Of a stretch of DNA of 64,000 nt, positions 1-8,534 are shown in pieces. Where the stretch lies: the NCBI RefSeq assembly GCF_004343505.1, contig NZ_SLXU01000008.1:62001-126000 (forward strand). Reading direction: 5' to 3'. The position numbers and the translations under genes were made by a program. Source of the stretch: Rhodovulum bhavnagarense. Lineage in GTDB: Bacteria; Pseudomonadota; Alphaproteobacteria; Rhodobacterales; Rhodobacteraceae. The notes beneath the pieces were generated by a model. The model saw only the letters and a list, made by a program, of their open reading frames with translations, did not search any database and was not told where the DNA came from. How positions within the stretch are numbered: position 1 is the first letter of the stretch; each line of letters starts with the position of its first letter.

Positions 1-192
1 ACGAACATGGTGTTCCACGCCGGAACGAAAGAGGCAGACGGCCGGATCACCGCGTCGGGCGGCCGGGTTCTGAACGTCACCGCGCGGGGGGCATCCCTGC
101 AAGAGGCGCGCGAGCGTGCCTATGCCATGGTGGACCGGATCGACTGGCCAGGCGGGTTCTACCGCCGCGATATCGGGTGGCGCGCGCTGTAA
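1..192 (+). CDS. purD: Phosphoribosylamine-glycine ligase, C-terminal end (partial)
   Basis: Only the last 63 codons are in the window; the reading frame is open from the first base and stops with TAA at 190-192. The translated end has the pattern HAGT, then [11 protein letters not shown], then an Ala/Arg-rich helix and FYRRDIG, which matches the C-terminal domain of GAR synthetase (PurD). That enzyme joins glycine to phosphoribosylamine in purine synthesis, using ATP-grasp chemistry in the cytoplasm. The ATP-grasp core lies outside the window, so activity cannot be judged. The next gene is convergent, with its stop three bases beyond. Confidence 0.88.
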   Translation, partial: TNMVFHAGTKEADGRITASGGRVLNVTARGASLQEARERAYAMVDRIDWPGGFYRRDIGWRAL

Positions 193-195
193 GGG

Positions 196-783
196 TCACG
201 CGCCCACGGCCTTGCGCACCATGTTCCAGTAGATCCGCTCGATGCGGTCGCGACTCAGGCGCCCGTCGTCGCGGTACCAGGTAGTTACGCCCGTGAGCAT
301 GGCGATCACGGCCATCGTTGCCAGTTTCGTGTCGGGCAGGCTAAAGACGCCGCTTTCCTTGCCCGCGCGCAGGATGTCCTCGAGCACCGTTTCATAGCGT
401 TTGCGCAGATCTTCGATCACCGCGAAATTCTCGGGCTCCAGGTTCCGTAGTTCCATGTAGGCGATGAACACCGCGTCGGGCCTTTCCAGGTGAAAGCGGA
501 TGTGAAAGCGGGTAAAGCATTCCAGCGCGTCAAGCGGGTTTTGTCCCTTGGCTTCGGCCTGCCATGCCGCGATCAGGTCGTCGAGATGGGATTTCATCAA
601 GTCGAACAGCAGCCCCTGCTTGTCGGGGATGTAATTGTAAAGGGCCCCGGCCTGTACCCCCACCTCGGCCGCGATCTGGCGCATGGATACGGCCGCATAG
701 CCCTGCCGTGCGAACAGCCTTTGCGCGGCCGCGCGCAGCCGCGGGCCGGTGATGTCGGAATGAGAGCCGGAGGTGCGTGCCAT
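196..783 (-). CDS. TetR/AcrR-family transcriptional regulator
   Basis: The 195-residue protein has an N-terminal TetR helix-turn-helix at about residues 10-58 (RLFARQGYAAVSMRQIAAEV followed by GALYNYIPDKQGLL) and an all-helical ligand-binding C-terminal domain. The reading frame extends further upstream, but the ATG at 783 places the HTH at the normal distance from the N-terminus; the longer version adds low-complexity Arg/Ala residues. The family usually represses a neighbouring gene and releases on binding a small hydrophobic ligand. Neither neighbour is an obvious target, so the ligand and regulon are unknown. It is divergent from the small lipoprotein gene at 889. Confidence 0.85.
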   Translation of the reverse strand: MARTSGSHSDITGPRLRAAAQRLFARQGYAAVSMRQIAAEVGVQAGALYNYIPDKQGLLFDLMKSHLDDLIAAWQAEAKGQNPLDALECFTRFHIRFHLERPDAVFIAYMELRNLEPENFAVIEDLRKRYETVLEDILRAGKESGVFSLPDTKLATMAVIAMLTGVTTWYRDDGRLSRDRIERIYWNMVRKAVGA

Positions 784-888
784 GGGGCAAAGGTTATATG
801 AACGCACGTTCATTTCAATCCCCCGTGCCGCGTCTTGCCGGGCCGCGGGGCGGCGTCTAAGCTCTGCGCAATGAACGCGGGGGATTTC

Positions 889-1137
889 ATGACGAGACAT
901 GGCGGATGGATCGCGGGGGCGCTGTTGCTGACCGCCTGCGCCCAGTTCCCCGAGATCGATGCTGCCGCTCCGGCCCGCAACGCGGTGGCGGACTATCCGC
1001 GTATCGTCCCGCTGGACATGGGGCGGCTTGCCTTGGTGGTCGAGCCGATGGCTGGGTCTGATGATGGCGCGAGGCTGGCCGCGCGGGCCGTCGATTTGCG
1101 CCACCGCGCCGCGCTGTTGCGCCTGCGACCGATCTAG
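889..1137 (+). CDS. Small predicted lipoprotein, unknown function
   Basis: An 82-residue protein starting MTRHGG, with a short hydrophobic stretch and a lipobox LLTAC at about residues 13-17, so it should be exported and lipidated at that Cys. The remainder, about 65 residues, has no motif I recognise. An in-frame ATG at 871 is an alternative start and would lengthen the n-region by six residues. It lies 92 bases before hom on the same strand. Gene-like features are the lipobox and the consistent frame; the short length keeps confidence moderate. Confidence 0.6.
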   Translation: MTRHGGWIAGALLLTACAQFPEIDAAAPARNAVADYPRIVPLDMGRLALVVEPMAGSDDGARLAARAVDLRHRAALLRLRPI

Positions 1138-1229
1138 GCGGACTGCCGTGCCCCGCTGCGCCGCGTTGCACCGGGCGGCCCTTCGCGCTAACAACCCGCG
1201 AACCCAGACCTGACCCGGGAGCATCGCCC

Positions 1230-2516
1230 ATGACCACCCCCCTGCGCCTCGGCATTGCCGGGCTTGGCACCGTTGGCGCCGGTGTCGTCAAGATCGTGCA
1301 GTCGCATGCCAACCTTCTGGCACAGCGCAGCGGACGCCCGGTGGTCATCACCGCCGTGTCCGCGCGGACACGGGCCAGGGATCGCGGGGTCGATCTTTCG
1401 GCCTATGCGTGGGAAGACGACCCTGTCGCGCTTGCCCGTCGCGAGGATGTCGATGTTCTGGTGGAACTCATGGGCGGCTCTGACGGGCCGGCAAAGGCCG
1501 CGACCGAGGCGGCGCTTGCCGAGGGCAAGGACGTGGTCACGGCCAACAAGGCAATGCTTGCCCTTCACGGCCAGGCTTTGGCCGAGGCCGCGGAACAGGC
1601 GGGCCGCGTGATCCGTTTCGAGGCGGCGGTCGCGGGGGGGATCCCGGTCATCAAGGCATTGACCGAAGGCCTGGCGGGCAACCGGATCGAGCGGGTGATG
1701 GGCGTGATGAATGGCACCTGCAATTATATCCTTACCCGAATGGAAAGCGAGGGCCTGCCCTACGAGACGGTGTTCGAAGAGGCCAACGCGCTGGGCTATC
1801 TAGAGGCTGACCCGACGCTGGACGTGGGCGGGATCGACGCGGGCCACAAGCTGGCTCTGCTGTCTTCCATCGCGTTCGGCACGCGTGTCGATTTCGATGG
1901 GGTCGAATTGGAAGGGATCGAGCGGGTATCCATCGTTGATATACGACATGCCGCCGATATGGGGTTTCGTATCAAGTTGCTGGGCGTGGCGCAGATGACC
2001 GGCCGGGGCCTGGAACAGCGGATGTCGCCCTGCCTTGTGCCGGCACATTCGCCGCTGGGCACGCTTGAGGGGCCGACCAACATGGTGGTGCTTGAGGGCG
2101 ATTCGGTTGGCCAGGTGGTGCTGCGCGGTGCGGGTGCGGGCGAGGGGCCGACCGCCAGCGCGGTCATGGGCGACGTCATGGATATCGCGCGCGGCTGCCG
2201 CCTGCCGACCTTTGGCCAACCCGCGGCGGGGCTGGCAACCGCGCGCTCGGCGCGGGCCAGTGCCGCAGCGCCCTATTATCTGCGGATGGAATTGGAGGAT
2301 CGCCCCGGCGCCTTGGCCAAGGTTGCCACCGTTCTGGGAGAGGCCGGGATTTCCATCGACCGGATGCGCCAATACCGGCACAAGGACCCAACCGCGCCGG
2401 TCCTGATCGTCACCCACAAGACCACCCGCGACGCGCTGGATCACGCCCGGGCGGGCTTTGCCGCGACGGGCGTGGTTGTGGGAGAACCGGTCGCCCTGCG
2501 GATCGAACAGGTCTGA
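1230..2516 (+). CDS. hom: Homoserine dehydrogenase
   Basis: A 428-residue enzyme that reduces aspartate semialdehyde to homoserine, the branch point to threonine and methionine. Residues 8-20 carry the NAD(P)-binding GLGTVGAGVV loop; GVMNGTCNYILTRM near 160 and the LGYLEADPTLDVGGIDAGHK block near 190-205 are the substrate and catalytic signature of the family. The C-terminus from about residue 350 is an ACT domain (RMELEDRPGALAKVATVLGE), the usual site of threonine feedback. The length is normal for the ACT-bearing form. A GGGAG ribosome site lies just upstream of the ATG. The riboswitch-controlled metZ follows directly, so homoserine made here can feed methionine synthesis. Confidence 0.97.
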   Translation: MTTPLRLGIAGLGTVGAGVVKIVQSHANLLAQRSGRPVVITAVSARTRARDRGVDLSAYAWEDDPVALARREDVDVLVELMGGSDGPAKAATEAALAEGKDVVTANKAMLALHGQALAEAAEQAGRVIRFEAAVAGGIPVIKALTEGLAGNRIERVMGVMNGTCNYILTRMESEGLPYETVFEEANALGYLEADPTLDVGGIDAGHKLALLSSIAFGTRVDFDGVELEGIERVSIVDIRHAADMGFRIKLLGVAQMTGRGLEQRMSPCLVPAHSPLGTLEGPTNMVVLEGDSVGQVVLRGAGAGEGPTASAVMGDVMDIARGCRLPTFGQPAAGLATARSARASAAAPYYLRMELEDRPGALAKVATVLGEAGISIDRMRQYRHKDPTAPVLIVTHKTTRDALDHARAGFAATGVVVGEPVALRIEQV

Positions 2517-2564
2517 GGGTGGCCGCTGCCGCTTGACCCCGGCGGCACCCGCGCGTAGCCACGA

Positions 2565-2619
2565 CCGGTGGTGATTTGTTCGCCGGATTGCGGGCCACGT
2601 TAAACAAGCCGCTAAAGAG
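2565..2619 (+). promoter_or_regulatory. SAM-II riboswitch upstream of metZ
   Basis: The stretch from about 2565 to 2619 matches the SAM-II (metA motif) aptamer as I remember it: GGTGATTTG-type 5' strand, GGATTGC, GGGCCACGTTAAAC, then CGCTAAAGAG. GTGG at 2568-2571 can pair with CCAC at 2595-2598 (P1). GCGG at 2590-2593 can pair with CCGC at 2609-2612 to form the pseudoknot. SAM-II elements in alphaproteobacteria control methionine-synthesis genes such as metA, metX, metC and metZ, and this one sits 60 bases before metZ. A strong terminator hairpin follows at 2631, suggesting control by transcription attenuation. No covariance-model search was run. Confidence 0.88.
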
Positions 2620-2630
2620 TCCAGGGCTTG

Positions 2631-2663
2631 CCCCCGACGTCTCGGACGGTGGGGGTTTTCTTT
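2631..2663 (+). terminator. Intrinsic terminator in metZ leader (riboswitch expression platform)
   Basis: CCCCC at 2631-2635 pairs with GGGGG at 2651-2655. A G-T pair and one mismatch follow inwards, then CGTC (2638-2641) with GACG (2645-2648) around a TCG loop. TTTTCTTT follows directly. The hairpin lies between the SAM-II aptamer and the metZ start, so it would stop transcription of metZ when allowed to form. GGG at 2624-2626 could pair with part of the C-run as a competing structure; that is inference. Confidence 0.75.
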
Positions 2664-2678
2664 GCGCGGGAGGGCGCG

Positions 2679-3851
2679 ATGGGTCACCGAAACTGGTCGA
2701 AACGCACGCAGGCGGTCCATGGAGGCACGCGGCGCAGCGCCTATGGCGAAATGTCCGAGGCGCTGTTTCTGACGCAGGGTTTTGCCTATCCCACCGCCGA
2801 GGCCGCCGAGGCCCGGTTCCGTCACGCTGGTAAGGATGAATTCATTTACGCCCGTTACGGCAACCCCACCGTTGCGATGCTTCAGGATCGTATCGCCGCA
2901 CTGGAGGGGGCAGAGGCGGCCTTTGCCACCGCATCCGGCATGGCGGCGGTCAACGGGGCGCTGATGGCACTGGTCAAGGGCGGAGACCGGGTCGTCGCGG
3001 CGCGCGCGCTGTTCGGATCGTGCCTGTATATTCTTGAGGAAATCCTGCCGCGTTTCGGGGTCGAGGTGGTCTTTGTCGACGGCACCGATCTGGACCAGTG
3101 GCGCGCGGCGATCATCCCCGGCACGGCGGTGGTCTTTTTCGAGACCGTCTCGAACCCAACGCTTGAGGTGATCGACGCCGCCGCCGTCGTCGCGATTGCC
3201 CATGGCGCGGGGGCGAAGGTCGTCGTCGACAATGTCTTTGTCACCCCGGTCTTTTCGCGGGCCATCGAACAGGGCGCCGATCTGGTCGTCTATTCCGCGA
3301 CCAAACATATCGACGGTCAGGGGCGGTGCCTGGGCGGGCTGATCCTGGGGCGCGAGGCTGATATTCACGGCCCCGTAGAGACCTACATGAAACATACCGG
3401 CGGCGCGATGAGTCCGTTCAATGCCTGGGTGATGCTCAAGGGGTTGGAAACGCTGGAATTGCGCGTGCGCGCGCAGGCCGCGGGCGCGCGCGCGGTTGCG
3501 GACGCGCTTGTGCCTCATCCCCGGCTGTCGCAGCTGATCTATCCCGGCCTGCCCGGCGATCCGGGTTATCCGCAGTTTCCCGAGGGCGGCACGGTTCTGT
3601 CGATCGAGGTCGAGGGCGGGCAGGAGGGCGCGTTCAGGCTGCTCAACGCTTTGGAAATATGGCAGATTTCCAACAATCTGGGCGACGCGAAAAGCATTGC
3701 GACGCATCCGGCAACCACCACTCATCAACGCCTGCCCGCCGACCGGCAGGCGGCCCTTGGCATCACGCCGGGGCTGATCCGGCTCAGCGTTGGCCTGGAA
3801 GATCCCGTCGACCTGATCGCCGACCTGAGCGCGGCACTCGACCTGCTTTAG
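2679..3851 (+). CDS. metZ: O-succinylhomoserine sulfhydrylase
   Basis: A 390-residue Cys/Met-metabolism PLP enzyme. Visible marks are ARYGNPT at 58-64, the helix FATASGMAAVNGAL at 82-95, ETVSNP at 155-160, and the PLP lysine in SATKHIDGQGR (Lys209). The sequence fits the MetZ subgroup, which uses O-succinylhomoserine and sulfide to make homocysteine. I chose the ATG at 2679 because GGGAGGG lies five to eleven bases upstream and the longer in-frame start would lie inside the terminator. The SAM-II riboswitch and terminator immediately upstream indicate repression by S-adenosylmethionine. Confidence 0.94.
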   Translation: MGHRNWSKRTQAVHGGTRRSAYGEMSEALFLTQGFAYPTAEAAEARFRHAGKDEFIYARYGNPTVAMLQDRIAALEGAEAAFATASGMAAVNGALMALVKGGDRVVAARALFGSCLYILEEILPRFGVEVVFVDGTDLDQWRAAIIPGTAVVFFETVSNPTLEVIDAAAVVAIAHGAGAKVVVDNVFVTPVFSRAIEQGADLVVYSATKHIDGQGRCLGGLILGREADIHGPVETYMKHTGGAMSPFNAWVMLKGLETLELRVRAQAAGARAVADALVPHPRLSQLIYPGLPGDPGYPQFPEGGTVLSIEVEGGQEGAFRLLNALEIWQISNNLGDAKSIATHPATTTHQRLPADRQAALGITPGLIRLSVGLEDPVDLIADLSAALDLL

Positions 3852-3978
3852 CGATTTGGGCCAGCCGGTGGTGGCCTCTGGTCGGGGCGCATGTCGGAGC
3901 GCAGAAAAAAATTGGACTTTCGCAGCCGCGCGCCCATCTTTGTGACCCGGCCCCGAGGTTGCTAAGGAGTGCGCCCCG

Positions 3979-5082
3979 ATGAATATTCACAACCGCGAGA
4001 TCGACCGTCAGCCGACCCGCGACGACGCGGAACGCGCGCTCGCGGTCCTGCGCCAATGGGCGTCGGTGGTCACAGAGGCCGAACGTCATACCCTCGATCC
4101 CGCTGTCGATGGGCTGGTGCCGGGCCGCCCGGTGCCGGATTATCCCGCGCTCAGCCGCAGCTATCCAGAGCGTTTCGTAGCGGATGCCGCCTACAAGGCG
4201 ACGTTGCCTGACCTGCAAAACGGCCCCTCCAGCCTTATCCGCGGCGCGCGGCGCGAGATACAGCATGTCGGCATTTCGAATTTCCGCCTGCCGATCCGGT
4301 TTCACACCCGCGACAATGGCGATCTGACGCTGGAAACCTCTGTCACCGGAAGCGTCAGCCTGGAGGCCGAGAAGAAGGGCATCAACATGTCGCGCATCAT
4401 GCGCAGCTTTTATGCCCATGCGGAACGCACTTTCAGTTTCGAGGTGATCGAGGCGGCGCTGGACAGCTACAAGGCCGATCTGGACAGCCTCGATGCTCGT
4501 ATCTCTATGCGCTTCTCGTTTCCGATGAAGGTGCGGTCGCTGCGCTCGGGGCTGTCGGGCTATCAGTATTATGACATTGCACTGGAACTGGTGGAACAGG
4601 CCGGCGTGGCGCGCAAGATCATGCATCTCGATTACGTCTACAGCTCGACCTGCCCGTGCTCGCTCGAACTGTCTGAACATGCGCGACAGGCACGCGGTCA
4701 ATTGGCCACGCCGCATTCGCAGCGTTCGGTCGCGCGCATTTCCGTGGCGCTGGAGCCCGATGTCGGCTGCCTGTGGTTCGAGGACCTGATCGAGATTTGC
4801 CGCGCCGCCGTGCCGACAGAGACCCAAGTCATGGTAAAACGCGAGGACGAACAGGCCTTTGCCGAACTCAATGCCGCCAACCCGATCTTTGTCGAGGACG
4901 CCGCGCGGCTGTTTGCCGAGGGCTTGCAGCGTGATCCGCGCATAGGCGATTTCCGGGTCGTTGCCAGCCACCAGGAAAGCCTGCACAGTCACGATGCGAT
5001 CAGCGTCCTGACCGAGGGGCCGACCTTTGCCGGTGAAAGCCTCGATCCAAAGCTGTTCGCGACGCTGATCCACGCGGGCTGA
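3979..5082 (+). CDS. folE2: GTP cyclohydrolase FolE2 (type IB)
   Basis: A 367-residue protein of the FolE2 family, which converts GTP to dihydroneopterin triphosphate, the first step of folate synthesis. Typical features are EKKGINMSR at 131-139, the SSTCPCS motif at 222-228 holding the conserved metal-site Cys, and PHSQRS near 246-251. FolE2 is unrelated in sequence to FolE and tolerates metals other than zinc, so in many bacteria it appears with zinc limitation; no Zur box was identified here. AAGGAG lies nine bases before the ATG. Later folate genes (folB, folP) lie about 10 kb downstream. Confidence 0.95.
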   Translation: MNIHNREIDRQPTRDDAERALAVLRQWASVVTEAERHTLDPAVDGLVPGRPVPDYPALSRSYPERFVADAAYKATLPDLQNGPSSLIRGARREIQHVGISNFRLPIRFHTRDNGDLTLETSVTGSVSLEAEKKGINMSRIMRSFYAHAERTFSFEVIEAALDSYKADLDSLDARISMRFSFPMKVRSLRSGLSGYQYYDIALELVEQAGVARKIMHLDYVYSSTCPCSLELSEHARQARGQLATPHSQRSVARISVALEPDVGCLWFEDLIEICRAAVPTETQVMVKREDEQAFAELNAANPIFVEDAARLFAEGLQRDPRIGDFRVVASHQESLHSHDAISVLTEGPTFAGESLDPKLFATLIHAG

Positions 5083-5123
5083 GGCGCTTGACAGGGCAGG
5101 CGGGCGCAGCCAAGCGTTGACCC

Positions 5124-6572
5124 ATGCTTGACCTGCGTCCCGTCGGATATGTCTGTGGCCTGCTTGTGGCCATCCTGGGTGCCTCGATGCTGGTGCCCAT
5201 GGCCTTTGATCTGTGGGCGGGTGATCCCAACTGGACCGCGTTTTTCGAGGCGGCGCTTTTGTCCGGCATGACCGGCGGGTTGATCGCGCTGGCCTGCGCC
5301 AATGGCAGCGAAGAGGGGCTGTCAGTGCAGCAGACCTTTCTCGTGGCATCGGGGGTCTGGCTGGCGCTGCCGGTCTTTGCGGCGCTGCCTTTCGTTCTGG
5401 GCGTGCCCGAGGCGCGGCCGGTGGATGCCCTTTTCGAGGCGATGTCGGGGATGACCACGACCGGAGCAACGGTGTTTGCCGGTCTCGATCACATGCCGCA
5501 GGGTGTTTTGCTGTGGCGATCCATGCTGCAATGGTTCGGGGGGCTCGGCATTATCGTGGTCGCGATGGTGTTCCTGCCAGAACTCAGGGTGGGGGGGATG
5601 CAGATCTTTCGCTCCGAGGCGTTCGAGACCTCGGGCAAGATCCTGCCCCGCGCGGTGCAGATCGCCGCGGGCCTGTCCTGGATCTATTTGGGCCTGACGA
5701 TCATTTGCGGGCTTGCCTACCTGGCCGTCGGCATGACGCCATTCGAGGCGGTGAACCATGCGCTGACCACGCTTTCAACCGGGGGTTTCTCGACCACCGA
5801 TGCCTCATTTGGGGCGTTCCAGGGGGCGCCGGAATACGTGGCCTCGGTCTTCATGATTCTCGCCAGCCTTCCGTTCGTGCGCTATGTGCAGTTGCTGGCA
5901 GGCCAGCCCAAGCCGTTGCTGCGCGACAGCCAGATCTGGGTCTACCTTGCAATCATATCTGCTCTGGTCCTGTTTCTGGCGGCGTTCCGCGTGATGGTGA
6001 ACGACGATCATTACGAACACGCCTTCCGCGAGGGGGTCTTCAACGTCACCTCGATCATCTCGGGGACGGGCTATGCCAGCACCGATTACCAGCTTTGGGG
6101 CAACCTGCCGGTGGTCCTGTTCTTCTTCATCGGGTTGATCGGGGGGTGTTCGGGATCGACCGCGTGCTCGATCAAGGTGTTCCGCTACCAGTTGCTGTTC
6201 TCGGCGATCCGCGTGCAGATCAAGTCGATCCATGCCCCGCACGGGGTCTTTCAGCCGCGTTACCAAGGTCGGGCGGTGGATGACGAGGTGTTGTCCTCGG
6301 TGATGTCCTTTTTCGTATTCTTCGTCGTTACGCTGGGCACGATTTCGGTTCTGTTGGGCGCGACCGGGCTGGATGCGACCACAGCCCTGTCGGGGGCTGC
6401 AACCGCGCTGGCAAATGTCGGGCCGGGGCTGGGCGATCAGATCGGCCCGGCGGGCAATTTCGCGGGGCTCAACGATACTGCGAAATGGATCTTGACGGTG
6501 GCGATGTTCCTGGGCCGCCTCGAATTGCTGGTGGTCTACGCGATCCTGACCGTTAGATTCTGGCAGGCCTGA
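5124..6572 (+). CDS. trkH: Trk-type potassium uptake membrane subunit
   Basis: A 482-residue integral membrane protein of the TrkH/KtrB family, the K+-conducting subunit that works with a cytoplasmic TrkA/KtrA partner not present here. The four pore-loop repeats can be followed by their glycines: MTTTGATVFAG near 113, LSTGGFSTTDAS near 217, ISGTGYASTDY near 315, and ALANVGPGLG near 434. About ten hydrophobic helices are visible. It starts 41 bases after folE2 and may be read from the same transcript. The following gene is convergent, with a GC-rich hairpin between. Confidence 0.93.
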   Translation: MLDLRPVGYVCGLLVAILGASMLVPMAFDLWAGDPNWTAFFEAALLSGMTGGLIALACANGSEEGLSVQQTFLVASGVWLALPVFAALPFVLGVPEARPVDALFEAMSGMTTTGATVFAGLDHMPQGVLLWRSMLQWFGGLGIIVVAMVFLPELRVGGMQIFRSEAFETSGKILPRAVQIAAGLSWIYLGLTIICGLAYLAVGMTPFEAVNHALTTLSTGGFSTTDASFGAFQGAPEYVASVFMILASLPFVRYVQLLAGQPKPLLRDSQIWVYLAIISALVLFLAAFRVMVNDDHYEHAFREGVFNVTSIISGTGYASTDYQLWGNLPVVLFFFIGLIGGCSGSTACSIKVFRYQLLFSAIRVQIKSIHAPHGVFQPRYQGRAVDDEVLSSVMSFFVFFVVTLGTISVLLGATGLDATTALSGAATALANVGPGLGDQIGPAGNFAGLNDTAKWILTVAMFLGRLELLVVYAILTVRFWQA

Positions 6573-6594
6573 GCGCGGGGCCCTTGCCCCGCGC
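6573..6594. terminator. GC-rich hairpin between convergent genes (possible terminator)
   Basis: Directly after the trkH stop, GCGCGGGGC (6573-6581) pairs perfectly with GCCCCGCGC (6586-6594) around a four-base loop. It sits in the short space between trkH and the convergent gene, where a bidirectional terminator is expected. Neither side carries a T-tract, so it would be a weak or Rho-assisted stop at best. Confidence 0.4.
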
Positions 6595-6609
6595 CCGCGC
6601 CCGCAATCG

Positions 6610-8352
6610 TCATTTCCAGCAGGAAACCGGTACCGTCATGTCCGCCGCGTGACGGCTGAGGCGCGCGGGCGGCATCGCGCCCGCGCCGTTGGCCGCGCTG
6701 GGGTTTATGCCGTTGGCCGTCAGAAAGGCGGAAATCGCCTCGACATCGGCGGCATAGCGCACGCTGTCGGGCAAATGCCGATCACCACCCGGCGGCGGAA
6801 GCAATATCCCCAGAACCGCGCCGGTCTGATCCAGCACCGGGCCGCCGGAATCGCCCTCAAGTACCTCGATTTCCAGCCGCTGCACATCTTGTTCGCCGCC
6901 CAGCCCGCGCAGGTCGGCCAGCTTGCCATAGGTCAGAACCGGCAGGTCCAGCGCCTCGCCATAGGAAAAGCCCGACACCGCGATATCAGAGCCCAGCCTG
7001 GGCAATGCCACCTGGAAGGCAGCATGCGCGATCGGGGCCAGCGTTGCCGAGGGTTTCAACAGCGCAAGGCCCAGTCCAGGTTCCGTTGCGCCCAGTGTCG
7101 CGTCCAGATCGGGGCCGACGGTGATGCGATCACAGGATGACAACCCCTCGATCGTGGTCAGCACCATGCCCGCTGCGTCGATGAAAAAGCCGGTATGCGT
7201 GCTTTCGGGGGTGCGGATTTCAAGACCAGACAGCATCCCGGTTCGCTGTTCCTGGGTTGCCACACCCAGTGTTTCGTCCAGCGCCACGTTCGGAACCGAG
7301 TCAAGGCTTTCGCGCATCATCGCGATGGCACGCTGCATCAGCTTTTCCTCGCCCGGCTGCCACACCAGCGAAAAGCCCTTGACCATTCCGCCGGTCAACA
7401 TCGCATAGGTGTAAGAGTGCAGCCGCGCGTTTTGTCCGGTCAAGGTGAAGTCGCGCGGTGTGCGGTTGCGCTCGCCCTCGACGGGTACGATCTTGAGGGT
7501 CTGCATGATGTCGTAAAGGCCGTAAAGCGTGCCCTGGTCACCGCGCTGACTGATCAAGAGAGCCTGGACACCGCTATTATCGCGCGGGGCGAAATGCACG
7601 AAGGGCGGTTCGTAGCGATCGAACTGAACCAGGCCTAGCGGCATGTCTATGCGGATACCGGCCTCGATTTCCTCGATCGGCTGCATTCCCAGGCGAGCGA
7701 TCTGGGCCTGGTAATCGCCCAACAGCCTGTCGCGTTGGCGCGTCGTCAAAACCCCGGTCGGATCGTAACCCCGCGCCGCCTGCCAGTCGGCCATTGCGCG
7801 CCGGGTGCCCGGACCAAAGGCCGCGTCGATCCCCGAGTCGTAAAAACCTTCCCATTTCAGGGCGATCTGGATCTGTTCGCGTTGATCGCGATCCAGTTCG
7901 CGTTCCGATCGCCGCGCCTGGGCGAGGGTTTCCTCGGGCGGCGGCGGCGGGTTGGTGTCAAGGGCGGGGATCGCGGGATCGGCGGCGGGTGTTGCCGGGG
8001 CGGCCGGGGGTGTTGCGGGCGCAGGACGCGCGCCCGCCGCGGGCCAGACCTGGCCTTCGAAACCGGCACCATCGGCGACAAAGCTGTCGCGCGGGATCAG
8101 CCGTTCGGCGCGCAGGCGCCGCAATTCGGCGGCGGCCTGCTCGGGCGCATAGGGGCCGAGCGCCAGCGCATACCATCCGGTGCTCATCCTGAAGGCGGCG
8201 ATATCGGGGAACGCGCCGGAATAGGCACTGGCACGTTCCTGCGCCGTTTGCAGGTCTGGCTGTGCCTCGATCTGGACCCATGATCGGTCTTGCGCATGCA
8301 CCGGAAGCGCGGCGGCGAGCGTCAGGAAAAGGATAAAGAACAGTCTTTTCAT
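6610..8352 (-). CDS. Exported SPOR/peptidoglycan-binding protein with degenerate trypsin-like domain
   Basis: A 580-residue protein. Residues 1-20 are a signal peptide ending PVHAQ. A SPOR-like module follows (WVQIEAQ to about residue 95), then a Pro/Ala-rich linker and a peptidoglycan-binding module (about 165-220, with GIDAAFGPGTRRAM). The C-terminal part is trypsin-like with an intact GDSGGPV nucleophile motif (Ser502). The expected catalytic His position reads LTTIEG (Glu402 instead of His), and the Asp position reads GLALLK (Gly428 instead of Asp). It is therefore probably an inactive protease fold tethered to the wall. I chose the ATG at 8352 because it begins the signal peptide. Similar proteins are, from memory, widespread in Rhodobacteraceae. 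Confidence 0.82.
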   Translation of the reverse strand: MKRLFFILFLTLAAALPVHAQDRSWVQIEAQPDLQTAQERASAYSGAFPDIAAFRMSTGWYALALGPYAPEQAAAELRRLRAERLIPRDSFVADGAGFEGQVWPAAGARPAPATPPAAPATPAADPAIPALDTNPPPPPEETLAQARRSERELDRDQREQIQIALKWEGFYDSGIDAAFGPGTRRAMADWQAARGYDPTGVLTTRQRDRLLGDYQAQIARLGMQPIEEIEAGIRIDMPLGLVQFDRYEPPFVHFAPRDNSGVQALLISQRGDQGTLYGLYDIMQTLKIVPVEGERNRTPRDFTLTGQNARLHSYTYAMLTGGMVKGFSLVWQPGEEKLMQRAIAMMRESLDSVPNVALDETLGVATQEQRTGMLSGLEIRTPESTHTGFFIDAAGMVLTTIEGLSSCDRITVGPDLDATLGATEPGLGLALLKPSATLAPIAHAAFQVALPRLGSDIAVSGFSYGEALDLPVLTYGKLADLRGLGGEQDVQRLEIEVLEGDSGGPVLDQTGAVLGILLPPPGGDRHLPDSVRYAADVEAISAFLTANGINPSAANGAGAMPPARLSRHAADMTVPVSCWK

Positions 8353-8534
8353 CGGGTCCGGTCCCCTCGGGATGGCAAACAAATGTAAACTCGCGGCGAA
8401 TCTCTTATGGAAATTAGCAAACCCGCACAGCATTGCACCTCAAGAGTCTCGTTGCATTCGCGCGCTTGATTGACCCCGGGACGGTGGTTGCCTATTGAGG
8501 CGGCGTTTTCTCGGGCATGAAGGGCCATCGCGAC

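Noticed and set aside
3784-5469. Long minus-strand open frame opposite folE2 and the trkH start
   Set aside because: Low-complexity Arg/Pro/Ala translation, no motif, no ribosome site; shadow of folE2.
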